A stretch of DNA of 64,000 nucleotides from Rhizopus sp. PT2906 (lineage: Eukaryota; Mucoromycota; Mucoromycetes; Mucorales; Rhizopodaceae): positions 1 through 64,000 of the forward strand of contig JAMYHX010000109.1 in assembly GCA_025529335.1 (NCBI GenBank), written 5' to 3'. Shown here in pieces: positions 10,637 to 23,362 of this stretch (its first letter is position 1; each line of letters opens with the position of its first letter). A program made the translations under genes and the position numbers. Below the pieces are notes generated by a model. That model was given only the letters and a program-made list of their open reading frames with translations, had not been told where the DNA came from and searched no databases.

Positions 10637-11660
10637 TAGTTTGCAAGATTAAAGAAAAGTTTTTGTTTTTTATGTGTTGCGTATATAGAGTTTTATAGTA
10701 TATACAAATGTTTATTAATAAAAGAAAGAAGAAGAAAAAAAAGAGAGAGAGAGAGAGAGAAAAGAGAGAAAAGCCTCCAAAGTTTGGAAAATATTTTTTT
10801 TTTTTTAGTTGGTGAAACAAGTCTTACAAAGAAGAATATACAAATGAAAGATTGTTATCTTTTTTGTCTTTAAAACTCTTTGTTGAAGCTATTTTTATTT
10901 TCTCTACTTCCTTTCTTTATTCACTTTAGTTTTTATTTTACTCTTGTTCCTGAAAAAAATAATAATAATAATAATAATAAAAAACAGGAACGGACATTCA
11001 AAAAGATTAGTCTCTTGGTTCTTTTCTAAGAAAGTGTAGCCTTACTTGTCTCAAAAAGCGTACAAAGATGAATTTCTATAGATTTGTAAAGCTTTATGTG
11101 TAACAGTTACTATATGTGTGTGTGTGAGAGAGAGCAAAAGAAGACTGATTGTACATGAGAATGACAAAGTCGTAACCTTACCTTTTTTTATTATAAACTG
11201 TATTACATATGTTATTATGCTACTTTTCATTTATGATCCATTATTGTTGACTAATTTAATATAGTCAAGGCAAGTCATTATAGGACTGACTTCATTATGA
11301 CGAACTTACAGAGCTGTTGACCAAACAAGTGAGTTCTCACATCTAAAATACATCTATACTCTTGGATCATAAATATATTGAATAAAGATCATCAGCAAAT
11401 AATAGCTGACCTATGTGTATCATCACTATGACAACTCAGGAGTGTGCAATGATTATGGTTGCTATGAATAATGTTCCCCCCAAAAAAAAGCAGTGATGAT
11501 CTTTTCCTATTGGGTGGTTTCCCCATGACATTAAGGGGCATATTTTTTGATTTTGTTTGATTATCCGACCATCTTTTTCCCTGTCTTTATTTTTCCAAAA
11601 AAGGGGTATAAAGAAACAGATAGAAAGAGGAAAGAGGGGGAGTGTATATGATATATCAGA
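10637..11660. other. Divergent intergenic region with simple repeats
   Basis: Shared upstream region of the acidic-protein gene (minus) and the carrier gene (plus). It holds a (GA)n tract at 10743-10760, an (AAT)n tract near 10959-10981 and a TG/GA stretch near 11116-11135. No coding frame is seen. Confidence 0.6.
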
Positions 11661-13099
11661 ATGAATCCACCTTCTAACACTTGGAGTTTACAACAACTCT
11701 TTGGATTTCTTGATCAAAATAAAGACGGTATCATTGATTTCCATGATATTCTTGCAGTTTGTAATTCACCCAATATACATGTCGACCAAGTAAGAACTCA
11801 TCAGTTGTTACATGTTCAAGTCTAACGCTTTTTCTTCCTGTAGGAAACGTTACTCGACATTCAAACAAAACTATCAAATAAGCTTATAGAAAAAGAAATC
11901 AATTTCTCAGAGTTTGTCTTCTTGCTTACAAACCACTCTATTGTCGATCACATAAAATCGGAACACCTCGGAAAAATCATGGATATTGTAGTCACTCATA
12001 CCATCACATCCTCAGAGCCAAGTGTATTGGATCGATATAAGGCCATGTTGACCTCAGATACCATGAAGCATCTTATATCAGGCGCTATCGCCGGCGCCCT
12101 TTCACGCACGGTCGTTAGTCCAATGGAGAGAATGAAAATTCTATTTCAGGTATAATGCAGGCTACACACATTTGAAATCACATGAACATTTATATTGTTA
12201 TTTTAGGTCCAAGGTCCTGAAACAGCTGCATATACTGGCATCTGGTCTACATTAAGCAAAATTTGGAAAGAAGAGGGGTTCAGGGGGTTTATGAGAGGAA
12301 ATGGCACTAATGTCATCCGTATGGTTCCTTACAGCGCTTCTCAATTTGCTGCTTATGAACAACTCAAATCTATCTTGATGGAACCAGGTAAAACTGAACT
12401 GGATACTCCCAGAAGATTAGTGGCCGGGGCCTTTGCAGGTACCGTCTCTGTTGCTTGTACGTACCCTTTAGATTTAGTACGTACAAGATTATCTATCCAA
12501 TCAGCTACATTCAAACATGATGTATCAACACCCAAAAAATTGCCAGGTATCTTTCCTACCATGCGTCTTATCTATCAAACAGAGGGTGGGATTCGTGGAC
12601 TATACAGAGGACTATGGCCAACGACACTAGTAGGTGATATTGACCATTGTCCAAGATAACAGAGAAATAACATATAAATAGGGAGTGGCACCTTATGTAG
12701 CGTTAAATTTCCAATGCTATGAGGTCTTGAAAGAATACCTAATACCTATTGGCGATCATAGTCAAGGAAATATCAGAAAGCTATTCTGTGGCGCATTAGC
12801 CGGATCCATTGCTCAAACTATTATTTATCCTTTAGGTAAGCCTATATTCTTGGATTTCACTCGTACTTTACTCACATAAAAAAAAAGATGTACTTAGACG
12901 ACGATTCCAAGTGAGTGGAATGAATACAATGGACTATCAGTATAAAGGTACATGGCATGCCTTGAAGACAATGACACAAAAGGAAGGAATCAAATCCTTA
13001 TATCGTGGCCTACTGCCAAACTATCTAAAAGTTGCCCCTGCTATGGGTGTAACGTTTTATTCTTATGAACTGTGTAAAGAAATTATGCATGCAAACTAA
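11661..13099 (+). CDS. Mitochondrial carrier with N-terminal EF-hand (SCaMC/ATP-Mg-Pi carrier-like)
   Basis: Five exons give 407 residues: 11661-11789, 11844-12149, 12207-12629, 12682-12835, 12888-13099. Residues about 18-30 form one canonical EF-hand loop (DQNKDGIIDFHD); a second helix-loop region follows but lacks good calcium ligands. Three carrier repeats follow, each with its signature: SPMERMK, YPLDLVRTR and YPLDVLRRR. Known relatives sit in the inner mitochondrial membrane and exchange adenine nucleotides or related solutes under calcium control. The human SCaMC regulatory domain has four EF-hands, so this protein has a much shortened sensor. Substrate is inferred only from family. The stop lies 58 bp from the convergent ARPC1 gene. 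Confidence 0.9.
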
Positions 13100-13156
13100 T
13101 TCGTGTACATTTTTTTTAGAGAATTCTTAATAAACCAATCTTGTTTTATTTTCTTT

Positions 13157-14542
13157 TTAGATTTTAAGTGAAGCAAGGTCTGCAACCAATTGAGTAGGAT
13201 CAAAATCCCAAATGACTACTTTACCATCTGCGCCACAAGTAGAAAATTTGGTAACATTGGTGCGATCCCCTTCATAAGCACGGATTTCACTATTGTAATG
13301 ATGAGATGTGGGCTATAAACAGAATGAGATGAGCTTACATAATGGTATTTTGATGAACAGTATTCAAAGCAGTATCATCTTCTGCTTCTCCACGGGAATC
13401 CATTGTCTTGAATCGGGCTAGAATGGATGAGGATTGAGAGGTCTTTTTGCGCCCGGTATCTAAAGATCCAGCATAGCGCCTACCGAGAAATATGAGTTTC
13501 TCTATTTCACAATATCACTACTTCATACCAATCACGACCATCCTTTGTTTCGTATAAAATGGGTGCACAATCAAAACCAGCAGCGATAATTTGCTGCTCG
13601 TTTGCCCAAATAAGAGAGCGGAAGGGAAGCGTGTTGCTTGGAATGGTCAATACGGTATGGTTTCCATCAGCAGAGGGATAGGCAACATTAATAGATGAGT
13701 CATGGCCAGCAAAAGCGAGCGCGTCACCAGAAGGAGAAAAGGCGACTGAGTGAACCCAACCACCTCTGCCATTGCTGAATTCACCACATACCGTGTTGAA
13801 AGGCAATTTGTCACCCCATACACTTGGAGAAGGCCTAAAAACAAGTGTTGAGTGTTGACCGTTGATATGTAGTGCTTTTTTTTTTTACTTCTTGTCAAGT
13901 CCTTTAATAAAGGATGAAAAGACACGAGCCTTCATATCAGCTGAACCAGCTGCCAATAAGACACCATTAGGGTGCCAGTCAATAGATAGAACAGTGCTAC
14001 GAATGGGTTTCTTCAAGTGTTTACTAGCCCACCAATCATTATCTCCTTCGAAATAACAGACGGAGATACAGCGGGCACCACTGGCAACAGCAAACTTTTG
14101 TTCATCGGGTGACCAACGAACGAAGGTAGCTGCACGATTGATACGTAACAAGACAAGTCCTGGCTTCCAAACACCTCCTTCATTTGTCCAGACGTAAGCG
14201 TTTCTATCTTGTGAACAGGTAACGATACGATTTGTTTTAGGCGCAAAATCAATGCTTGTAATTACTTTATCGTGCTATATGATGTCAGCTAGGTGTTTTT
14301 AAACATCTCCTCTTCTATTTATATAGATATATTACTCCTTTTAAAGTAGCTTCCAACTTTGAATTAGAGTGTCCATATTGGTAAATGAAGGCATCATTTG
14401 TATTTTGACAAACAACCAGTTCTATACAAAGTCATCATCTGTGTCTCCTTTTTTCTTTTTAGTATATTCACTTACGGTCCTTGTTAAAAGAATGAGCAGT
14501 AATAGGAGCGTTTGTTAATTCGTAAATATCAGGTGAAGACAT
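13157..14542 (-). CDS. ARPC1: Actin-related protein 2/3 complex subunit 1 (WD40)
   Basis: Six exons give 372 residues, the normal ARPC1 length: 14542-14476, 14421-14336, 14274-13889, 13834-13529, 13479-13339, 13289-13157. WD-type repeats are clear (HDKVITSIDFAPKTNRIVTC, RAATFVRWSPDEQKFAVASG, STVLSIDWHPNGVLLAAGSA, GWVHSVAFSPSGDALAFAGH). The C-terminus ends with the family-type KVVIWDFDPTQL. A Ser-rich insertion (KKTSQSSSILARF) sits in the last third, where ARPC1 has its insert contacting actin filaments. The protein is the beta-propeller subunit of the Arp2/3 complex that nucleates branched actin. Intron 5 is 49 nt with acceptor at 13290. Confidence 0.95.
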
Positions 14543-15248
14543 AATAAAAGAGGACTCTTGGCAGTCTACTCTTGGGAGGTTAATAGTATAAAAAAGGTAA
14601 TAAATTGTTCGCGCTTTCTCTCTTCTACATGAAAAATAAGCGGAGATAAAGTTGGAGGCATGACGTTTTGATGAATGACCACAGTGACTGAAATGATGCA
14701 CCTGAGTCAGAAAGTAGGATTATATAGAGCCATGATAACGTTGACATCAGTAGATAATATCTGGTTATAAAGACTCTTTTTAAAGAGAAGAAGAGATGAT
14801 TCATGTTTAACATTTTGAATCAGAATATATTTGACAGGTTAAGAAAAAACTGTCTATTGACCCACATCGCTTTTGAAGGGGACTTGTTCAAATACTAAAG
14901 AAGGTCGTTGATCTAAAACAGTCAAGGGACACTGTGTCACAAACTTTAATTTCCAAAAAGTATAAAATTGTTTTCAAGTTTCTTGTTGCGTATAAGAAAT
15001 AGATTTGATCACACATAAAAACGTATTCTTTAACGAAAGAAAGAGACAAAGAAAGAAGAAATGATGACCATATACACAAACACACGTATTTTATCGTCAA
15101 GTGGGACAGAATATCATCTATTTAAAGGACAATCAAATTTCTTTATGCGCAAATTTTGTCAGTCAGAAAAAGGATAGACCTTTTTCCCTTTTATTTTTCT
15201 TTCTTTCTTTCTTTTTTTATATTTATACAGCCTTTATATAACAAGTAT
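14543..15248. other. Divergent intergenic region
   Basis: Upstream region shared by ARPC1 (minus) and the methyltransferase gene (plus). It is AT-rich with a pyrimidine tract (CTTT repeats) near 15198-15213 just before the methyltransferase start. No other feature is seen. Confidence 0.6.
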
Positions 15249-16687
15249 ATGCCACCACATAATACGGCAGTGGTAGCTACCACTTTTGGAATACTATTCT
15301 TAAAGAACCACTTTTCAACAGAAGAAACACTATCAAATATGCCAGCAAGTGACAACGACAATAGTAACAACAATTATAATAGCAATACTAGCAATGAATT
15401 TAAATTATCCTTGTATAAAAACAGCAATATCTATCGAATCATATTAAACAATCCAGTTAAATCATCCATCATTCAGCTGAACAAGTGGAATCGTATCGAT
15501 TTAAAGTTAGTAACCGAACTAGGATTGCCTGTTATCATAAATGACCAGCTAGAGTTGTCCATATCAATCACTTGTAAGTTGTTACAGGGATACGCTACGA
15601 AGTCAACAAAAAAGTGTGGTTACGTGGAATCTAGAGATCTTGCAATCGAATGTCAACCTGTTCACATTGACTCATGGAACACAGAAGGAGGCGACAAAGG
15701 ATTTGGATATAGCAATTATACAGGTAGCTTCGAGTACAGAGTGATCAATAACAACAACAAAGGATACGATGATGGTATTTTCTTTATTCACATCCAAGCA
15801 GAAAATCAATGCCTGTTACAACAGTCACTTCCCTTATGTTTAGGACCATTCCAACTACAGGATACAAGTGCTCAAGAAGATAACTTTTACTGGACTGATG
15901 ATATATCAGACGATGTCAATACGCACAGGATACTCTCTCTTAATGATCGCCGCTATTTGGTATTGAAAGAAATGTGGGATCATGGAACATCAGGGAAGTT
16001 GTGGGATTCAGCTATAGTGATCGGTCAAGTCATCACCAGACTGTTCAAGCATAATCGCGCGTTTTTATCTGGTTTACGCATAATGGATTTAAGTGCAGGG
16101 TAATACGACGCGTTCCCATTCGTAATCACAAGGGCTTATATATATGTTTTACCTATAGTATTGGATCACTTGGATTGCTTATATCACAGTTATGTCACGT
16201 CTATGATACACCTCATCCTCCCACTGTTGTCTTGACAGATATACCCGAGGCTTTGCCTCTTATCAAGCATAACCTTTCTCTCAACAGCAGCAGTACAGAT
16301 AATATACGTGTCAAGCCTCTTCGCTGGGGATTGGCAAAAGATATCAAAGCATTGTGCAAGCAGCCGTTTGACTACATTTTCGTGTCTGACGTATTATATA
16401 ACACTGAAGATTTTTATCCATTAATTACCACCTTTCGTCTACTTACTGGTGCAAAAAAGGCCCGTACACGACTCTATCTTGGATACAAACCACGGGGACT
16501 AAAGCAGTATGAAGAAGTAACCTTCTTTAGAAACTCTGCAGTATACTTTGATATTACACGCCTTAGTCTAGAGGACTTTGTAAGAGATCTACTAGATGGT
16601 CAAGGAACGATGGATGATTCAATGGATCAAATATTAAGTTTTACAGGTGTACAGCTATATAAATTTGTGCCAAAAAGAAATGAATAG
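15249..16687 (+). CDS. METTL21/EFM-type class I methyltransferase
   Basis: Two exons (15249-16099, 16159-16687) give 459 residues. The AdoMet site is split by the intron: IMDLSAG + IGSLGLL. It is followed by an acidic strand (VVLTDIPEALPLI) and the post-I motif DYIFVSDVLYN, which matches the (D/E)xxYxxE/VLYN signature of METTL21/EFM-type protein-lysine methyltransferases. The N-terminal about 200 residues contain an Asn-rich stretch and an extended region that is long for this family. A later in-frame methionine (MPASDNDN, near 15340) could be the real start, which would remove a hydrophobic N-terminus. The target protein cannot be predicted; eukaryotic relatives modify Hsp70 or elongation factors. 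Confidence 0.8.
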
Positions 16688-16903
16688 CTTATTAAATCAG
16701 TTTAAATATGTAAACCTTATTCTTTGTCGTGTTGTAGGTTTAAAAAAGAGATATATTTCTAGAGGAGAGGCAATAGAAATGAGGTGTGCGGAAATAGCAA
16801 ATATTGTTTATGATCATATATACATAGTAAAATACAAGCAAAATAATAATAATAAGTATAATAAAAAGCAAAAAGAAAAGGAAAGGAAATGCATACAATA
16901 AAA

Positions 16904-19900
16904 TTAAATGGTGGTTCTTTTCAATTTAAGAGGCAGGTATTCTTGAGCATCTTGTGAGCCCCTTTTGGCTGCAAGGCAGTAGAGTCTATCGGCTTTTTCG
17001 ATATCTCTTGAAACAACATCGCCTTTTTGATAAAATTCTGCAAGCTTAAACATGGCGACTGATTCATCTTCTTCTATATCTTCATCAATAAATAAAGTAG
17101 ACATATCCACTGAAGATTCATTCACACTGTTTGCTCTATTGAGCACTTGTCCGTACCAATAGAACGCTTGATGAGCATCTTTGGGAATACCAAGTCCGTA
17201 TTCATAACATCTTGCTACATCAAGATATACGCGGTATCCAAATTTTTCTTGCGCGAAACGGACAAGTGTAGCAGCTGCTTCTCTAGCCTGAACAGGAACA
17301 TCAGCCCATCCATAAAGATGGTATCGAGTGATCATGATTTGAGGTAAATATTTGAAGTTGACTGGAGCATGGGCTTGAGCTGCCTGAAAGAGTTCGTAGG
17401 CACGAGCTTGACTGTCAATATGTTTATGCAGAATAGATCCAAGATTATATTCAGCTTGCCATCGTTCTTCAGGTACTACTTCATACTTTTCAAACAGATC
17501 TACGGCGAGCTCGTACTGTTCAAGGGCAGTGTTAATGTCTGGTGGAACGTATATACCATGATGATAGTAAAAGGCTAGGTAGTATGTGGCAGTAGGATGT
17601 CGCTGAGCTGCAGATCTGCAAAAAAGGTCAAAGGCCTTTTCAAGGTCTTGAGGAATAAGGGTATACTCTTCGCCATCTTTTTCAGAGTCGGTCATAATGT
17701 CTTTGCCACGGTGATAGAACTTGCCAAGATGAAACTGAGCTTCAGAAGAGCCAAGCTCAGCGGCTCGTAAAAGTCTACGGTATCCTTCTTCTTGTTCTTC
17801 TACAGGAAAATCACCGTTGAGGAATAGCAAGCCAAGAGTAAACATGGCCTCTTTGATATTCAGATCGGATGCTGTTCGAAGATATTCAATTCCTTGGAAT
17901 ACGTCAGGAGTCAAAAGGATGCGCTTGTTGTCTAAAGGATCAGTAATACCCCTGAGATGATAAATACCAAGTTCATAACAAGAGGATCCATGGCCTTTAG
18001 GTGTTGCCTTTGTAGCTAATTCGTACATCCTACAGGCTTCTATGTCTTTATTCATTGTCGGGCTCGGCAAGGTGATGCGGCCTTGAGCATACATTTGAGC
18101 GATACGGTAATAGGCTTCAGCATCACGAGTCATTTCGGCTGCACGGCGGTACCATTCATAGGCAAGTTGATCGTTCTTTTGTGTACCAATACCATTTTCA
18201 TAGCACTGACCTAACGTATTATAAGCATGGACACAGTTCAGTTCATTAGCACAGATTAAAAGTTCCTAAAAACAAGATGGGTTTAATTCAGACGAGTAGA
18301 TGAATTGCGCAAGCCGATAATGTACCTTGAACCCTTCTTCAGGATTTACAGGCATGCCACCAAAACCTTCAATCGAATAACGTGCACAAAAGAAACGCGC
18401 TAGTACGTGACCTTGAGATGCCGCCTTCTGAAAGTATTCTAGAGCAGCAGCATACTGTTCCTGCTCATGCCATGCCTCAGCAGCATACACAGTTGCTTCA
18501 ATGCTACCTAATGTAGCAGCCCTTTCGAAGCATTGAATAGCCAGTGCCTTTTCGTCTTCTTCTGATTGCCAGCGGGAATCGGCCTCTTCATCCTCATCGC
18601 AGAAGCTGTTGGTATCTGTAGGTGTGGGTAAGTTATTTTGAAGATAGGCGTACTTGATGTTGGTCTTTGTACAGTTTGCATAAGCCTTTCCCAAGATAAT
18701 CAATGCTTCAGTATCATTTGCATCTGCAGCCATATGTAGGTACTTTAGAGCTTCATCTAGGTATTCATTTTGCATCAATATGCTCAGGAAGGGGACGTCT
18801 AGCTGTTTCAGGTACTGTTTACCAAGCTCACGCATAGAGAGCACATGACCTAAGGAAGCAGCACTCTTTTGATATTCAAGTTTCAAATCGTCCTGATGGA
18901 TGGCTGCAGCCATTTGAGAGAGCATCCAGATACTTTCAGCATGCAGTTTGGAAGCAGATAGTTTCAGCCAGTCTGTTGCTGTGCGTTCATCAGGCATAAT
19001 GCCGAATTCGCCCTGCAGATAGATGATACCCATACGGTACTGGGCTTCGGTGTAACCTTGCTCTGCGCTCTTTCTGAGGTAAGCGAGTGCTGAGGGGATA
19101 TCAACAAGTGTATTTCCTAAACCATTGGCATAAATATTGAAAAGATGGAAATAAGCAGCACTGTCATTCAGTTCCTCGATCGCTTTACGGAACCAGAATG
19201 TTGCTTCGGTAATATTCTTTGTTGTTCCATGCCCATGAAGATAGCAATAACCTTTGTAAGGAGTTAGTCAAATGTTATTAAGTGTAATTAGATTTTTACC
19301 AAGAGGTTCAAAAGCTTGAGGGAATTGATCTTGATTACAAAGCTCTGAGAGTATCTCAAATGCGTCGGTAGGAGTGATTGTCTTGTTGAACCTGGCTAAA
19401 TCTTCCAAAAGAGCACTAGACTTTTGAGTCTTTCCTGGAATATAAGCGAGGGCCAAACGAGCCACCATCATCTTGGAATTCTTGCCAATTTTACTTTGTG
19501 CAATCTTGGGTTCCTTTGATGCTAGTAAATAGTAATCATAAGCGAGATCGAAATTGCCAATTTCGTAATAGAGTTCAGCTGTAGCAGAGTATGCACTATG
19601 TAGGATCAAAGTTAAAAAAGGAAACTATGTTTTTCAAAAAGGAAATACTTACAACGGATAGCCTAAAGAGGCAGAACGGAGATAATGCTCCACGGCTATT
19701 TCCAAATTCTTCTCCGTACCGGTCCCTTTATGGTAGCAATCTCCAAGAAAAGCAATTGCTTCAGGATCGTTCTTTTGAGAAGCTTTCTGCAAGAGATTGA
19801 ATGCAGTGGTATAATCTGCCTTAAGGCCCTTCCCAGAGAGGTAGATTTTGCCTAGCTCTCTTAAAGCATAAGCGTCTTCTTTCTCTGCTGCTTTCTTGAG

Positions 19901-22542
19901 CCACTGAACTGCCTTGGCAAAGTACTGTTGTGCTGTTTCGACTTGTTCGACATGCATCATCATCAGCTGAAGATAAACACGAGCCATGTAAGACATGGAT
20001 TCTGTAATATCTTGCTTAGCAGCCTTATCAAACCATTCGAGGGCAGTGTCCAAGTCAGGTCTGTCAATCCCAATGCCCTTGTAATAACAAAGACCAAGTG
20101 AATGCATAGCCATAGGATGGCCCTTGAGGGCAGCCTTGCGATACCAAGGAAAGGCGTTCGTAGGTCCTTTATGAGGGATCACGTTATTCGACATCATATA
20201 TGCAACCTTTTACATCATAATTATGTTAGCATAACACAAACTCTCTTCCAAACTACAAAAAAATTACCAAAAAGATGGCGTCTATATCGTCCGACTCAGC
20301 AGCGATCATGAAATGGTGAAACGCCTTTTGTCGATCAATTTCACATACGCCAGGGATACCTTCATCGTAGCAGGAGCCTAACCAATAGTGAGCATGAGGT
20401 TCGTTTGTCGTCTCGGCTAATTCGGTGAGTAGCTGTAATGCAAGGGCTGGGTTGTATGGGATACCCTCGATTTTATTGCTCAGGTGGTATCGAGCAACAG
20501 ATAACTTGGCTGTCTGAATAGGTTGTATATCATCCATTGGATGAGCATGAGCCAGAACGTGAGAATATAAACGGAAAGCTTCCACGTGTCGACCCATTCG
20601 TTGTAACAGAAGGGCTTGGTCAATAGTAGCATAATAAACATAAGGACTTTGATTTTCTGCAGCCTTTGTGTAGTAAGCAAGTGCCTTTTCTAAATCAATA
20701 TCAACACCAATGCCGTGCTCATGACATTTGCCAAGAAGGCCCATGGATGGTATGTCCTTGCCCAGGGCAGCACGCTTGTACCATCGAACAGCCTCACGCT
20801 CATTTTTCTTGACTCGAAGTCTATTATCAGCACCAGACTGTGAAGACGGTGGGAGGAAGAGACTGCCTTGTTGATAGAATTGACCAAGCACACGTTGAGC
20901 ATAAGGGAACCCAGAGACGGCGGCTTGTCTAACAAGTCGAATGGCTTCTTTATGGTTCTTTTGTTTTCCTAGTCTACCAAAGTAGTAGACTAGTCCGAGA
21001 ATGTACTGTGCAGCGTGATTGCCGTTTTCAGCAGCAGCTTTATAATGAAGTAAAGAAAGATCATTGCTCTGTTCAACGCCTATGCCCTTATCATAAAGTA
21101 TACCAAGTTGGAGATGAGCACGACTATTTCCCTACAAGTCAAGTGTCAATAGCAGGCTTTAAATGAGTTTATTCTTACCATTTGAACAGCCTTTTCTAAC
21201 CATTGAATGCCTTCTTTGTAGTTTTCTTCTACAATCAATCTGTTTCCCAAGGCAGCTTGCGCGTCAGGGAAACCTTGCTCGGCGCTCTTTTGATAGTAAT
21301 ACATTGCCTTTTCGAGGTCTTGAGAAATATCCAAACCACGCTCATAGTGAACACCCACAAGGAACTGGGCATACCTAGTAAATAAAAAGTGAGTCTTTTT
21401 GTAGAATAATATATATGTCTTTACATGTTGCTATTCTCGGCACTTTTCATCAAGTATTCAAAGCCTTCTTTTGAATTTTGCTCTACACCTTCGCCTTGAA
21501 ACAGCATACGAGCCAGTCTGCATTGAGCTTCTGCAATCGTTGTCGCAATGGATTCATTGGTCGGTTCGTAATCATTAGCGGCTGATAAAAAGTATTCAAA
21601 CGCTGTTGCTTTATCAACATCTTGAATGGTATGAGGACCATTCGCTGGAAGACCATCAAGGTAACAATGTCCAAGAGCATAATTTGTTTCACATGAAGGG
21701 TGTGATTTAAGCAAGTCGAAACCACGCTGTATGTCGGGAGTGCAGCCTAGACCCGAGATAAGACATCTTGCTAAATAGACCAAAGCAACAGGGTCATGCG
21801 ATTGAATAGCATAGTGATCGATAGCCATATAAAATTGAGTCCAGTCATAAGGATCGTTCTGAAGCTGCGCCTTTTTAAAAGCCTCCTTGATAATCTGGTA
21901 CGATCGAGAGGGATACATTTGTAATTGCTGCTGAATATCCCTCGCAGATGAGGCTAAGAATGAAGACGGTGGACGTTGAACGGGTGTGGTAGTAGTAGAG
22001 GAGAATAAGGTATCTTCGGGATAAAGTGACTTTCGGGAAATGGTAGAATGATCAGTAATCTCGGTAAAAGTGGAAGTGTTCACTTCGATTTGAGAAAAGG
22101 GGTCATTTGATAATGCGGTCCAACCGCTGCTAATGTTGCTCCTTGAATAAAATGGAGCATTTTCGTCATGAATGGATAAGCGATTATGAATAGAAGAAGA
22201 AGAAGAAGATATTCTAGATCGTCTGCTTCGTCTTGAGTTCGATTTGAGTGGGTCATAAAGTATAGATCGTTTTGTAGTTGTAGTTGTCGCAGCAGGATCA
22301 TTTAAACAGGTGTCGTCATTATTTGTGTCTCCAGAAATTGTTTGTTTTGGTGCTTCTGTGTTCGTGACACGAGAAATTGTATCTTCATTATTGTTATTAT
22401 CAATGTTATTGTTGTTCAGGGTCGTCTTTTTCTTTGTCGAATTGGATAAAACAGATCGAATGACAGTGTTTCTCTTTTTTCTCTTTTTTGATAGTTCTTC
22501 ACTCGGCATCGTTTGATCCGGTCTACTAAGTTTGGCTCCCAT
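16904..22542 (-). CDS. Very large Sel1-repeat protein
   Basis: Seven exons give 1771 residues: 22542-21425, 21374-21179, 21131-20268, 20206-19653, 19595-19300, 19251-18326, 18265-16904. The first about 210 residues are low-complexity (Thr/Asn/Ser and basic) and start MGAKLSRP, which has the glycine-2 context of an N-myristoylation signal. From about residue 230 to the end the protein is built from Sel1-type repeats, an alpha/alpha solenoid, for example MHSLGLCYYKGIGIDRPDLD and AYYRIAQMYAQGRITLPSPT. I see no catalytic domain and no transmembrane helix. Sel1 solenoids act as scaffolds in chitin-synthase regulation, ERAD and signalling; which role applies here is unknown. All six introns are short and phase-consistent. 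Confidence 0.85.
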
Positions 22543-23362
22543 TGTTTGAGCTGTAGCCTTAACTTGAAATAAGTGGAATTATGCGTCACAAGTAAAATAT
22601 TTCAAGGAGTGTAGAGAAATAATAAATTTTTGTTTAAACAATTAAGGAAGGAGAAAGAAAAGAGAAAGAAAAGCAAAAAAAAAAAGAAAGAGAAAGAAGG
22701 AAAGAAAAAGAAGACCAAATGATTATATCAAGCGTTTTTCTCATCCCACTTGGCGTATTTAAATAATTCACCTTGTTGCACCTGTTAAATTTAGCTGCCG
22801 GTGATTAAAATAGTCAGGAGTTGCATGTATGAAAAGAACAAAAGAAATACATAAGAGAGTGTGGCACATCCCATTCTTTGGGTATTTTTTATTTGTCTGC
22901 TAAAGAGCATCTTTTACTAAAGATGTGTCTATTTATTATAGCTAGTTTTACTTGCTGCCATATGTCATATTATTTAAAGTTATTCATCATTTTCACTAAA
23001 GTAGTCAATTAATTCAATACAGCTGTTTCATACTTATACTCGCTCTGAGTTAAGCCGCTTTCTTTTTATAACTTGCTTTTTGTGTATTGTTTAGTGCAAC
23101 CTTGTGAATAAAGATTACCATAAAGGGTTCAGGATCAAAACAATGATTATTTGATATATTTCTTCAGCCTTCAAGGGTAAGCCTATAAATGATGTTCATC
23201 CCCCTCTTGTTTATTATTTCAAGTCGATTTTATAAAGAAAACCAAGGGCAGAATGACAAGCTACAGCCATTTAAAGGATGAGATCATTCACGCTTTATTG
23301 TTCTACATTTATGCATCTGTGTGTTTTATTTACATTATGTACATTTAAAAAAAAAAAAGGAA
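22543..23362. other. Intergenic, purine-rich tract and AT-rich DNA
   Basis: It contains an A/G-rich stretch (about 22645-22715) upstream of the Sel1 gene, likely promoter DNA. The rest has no recognisable coding or structured feature. Confidence 0.6.
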
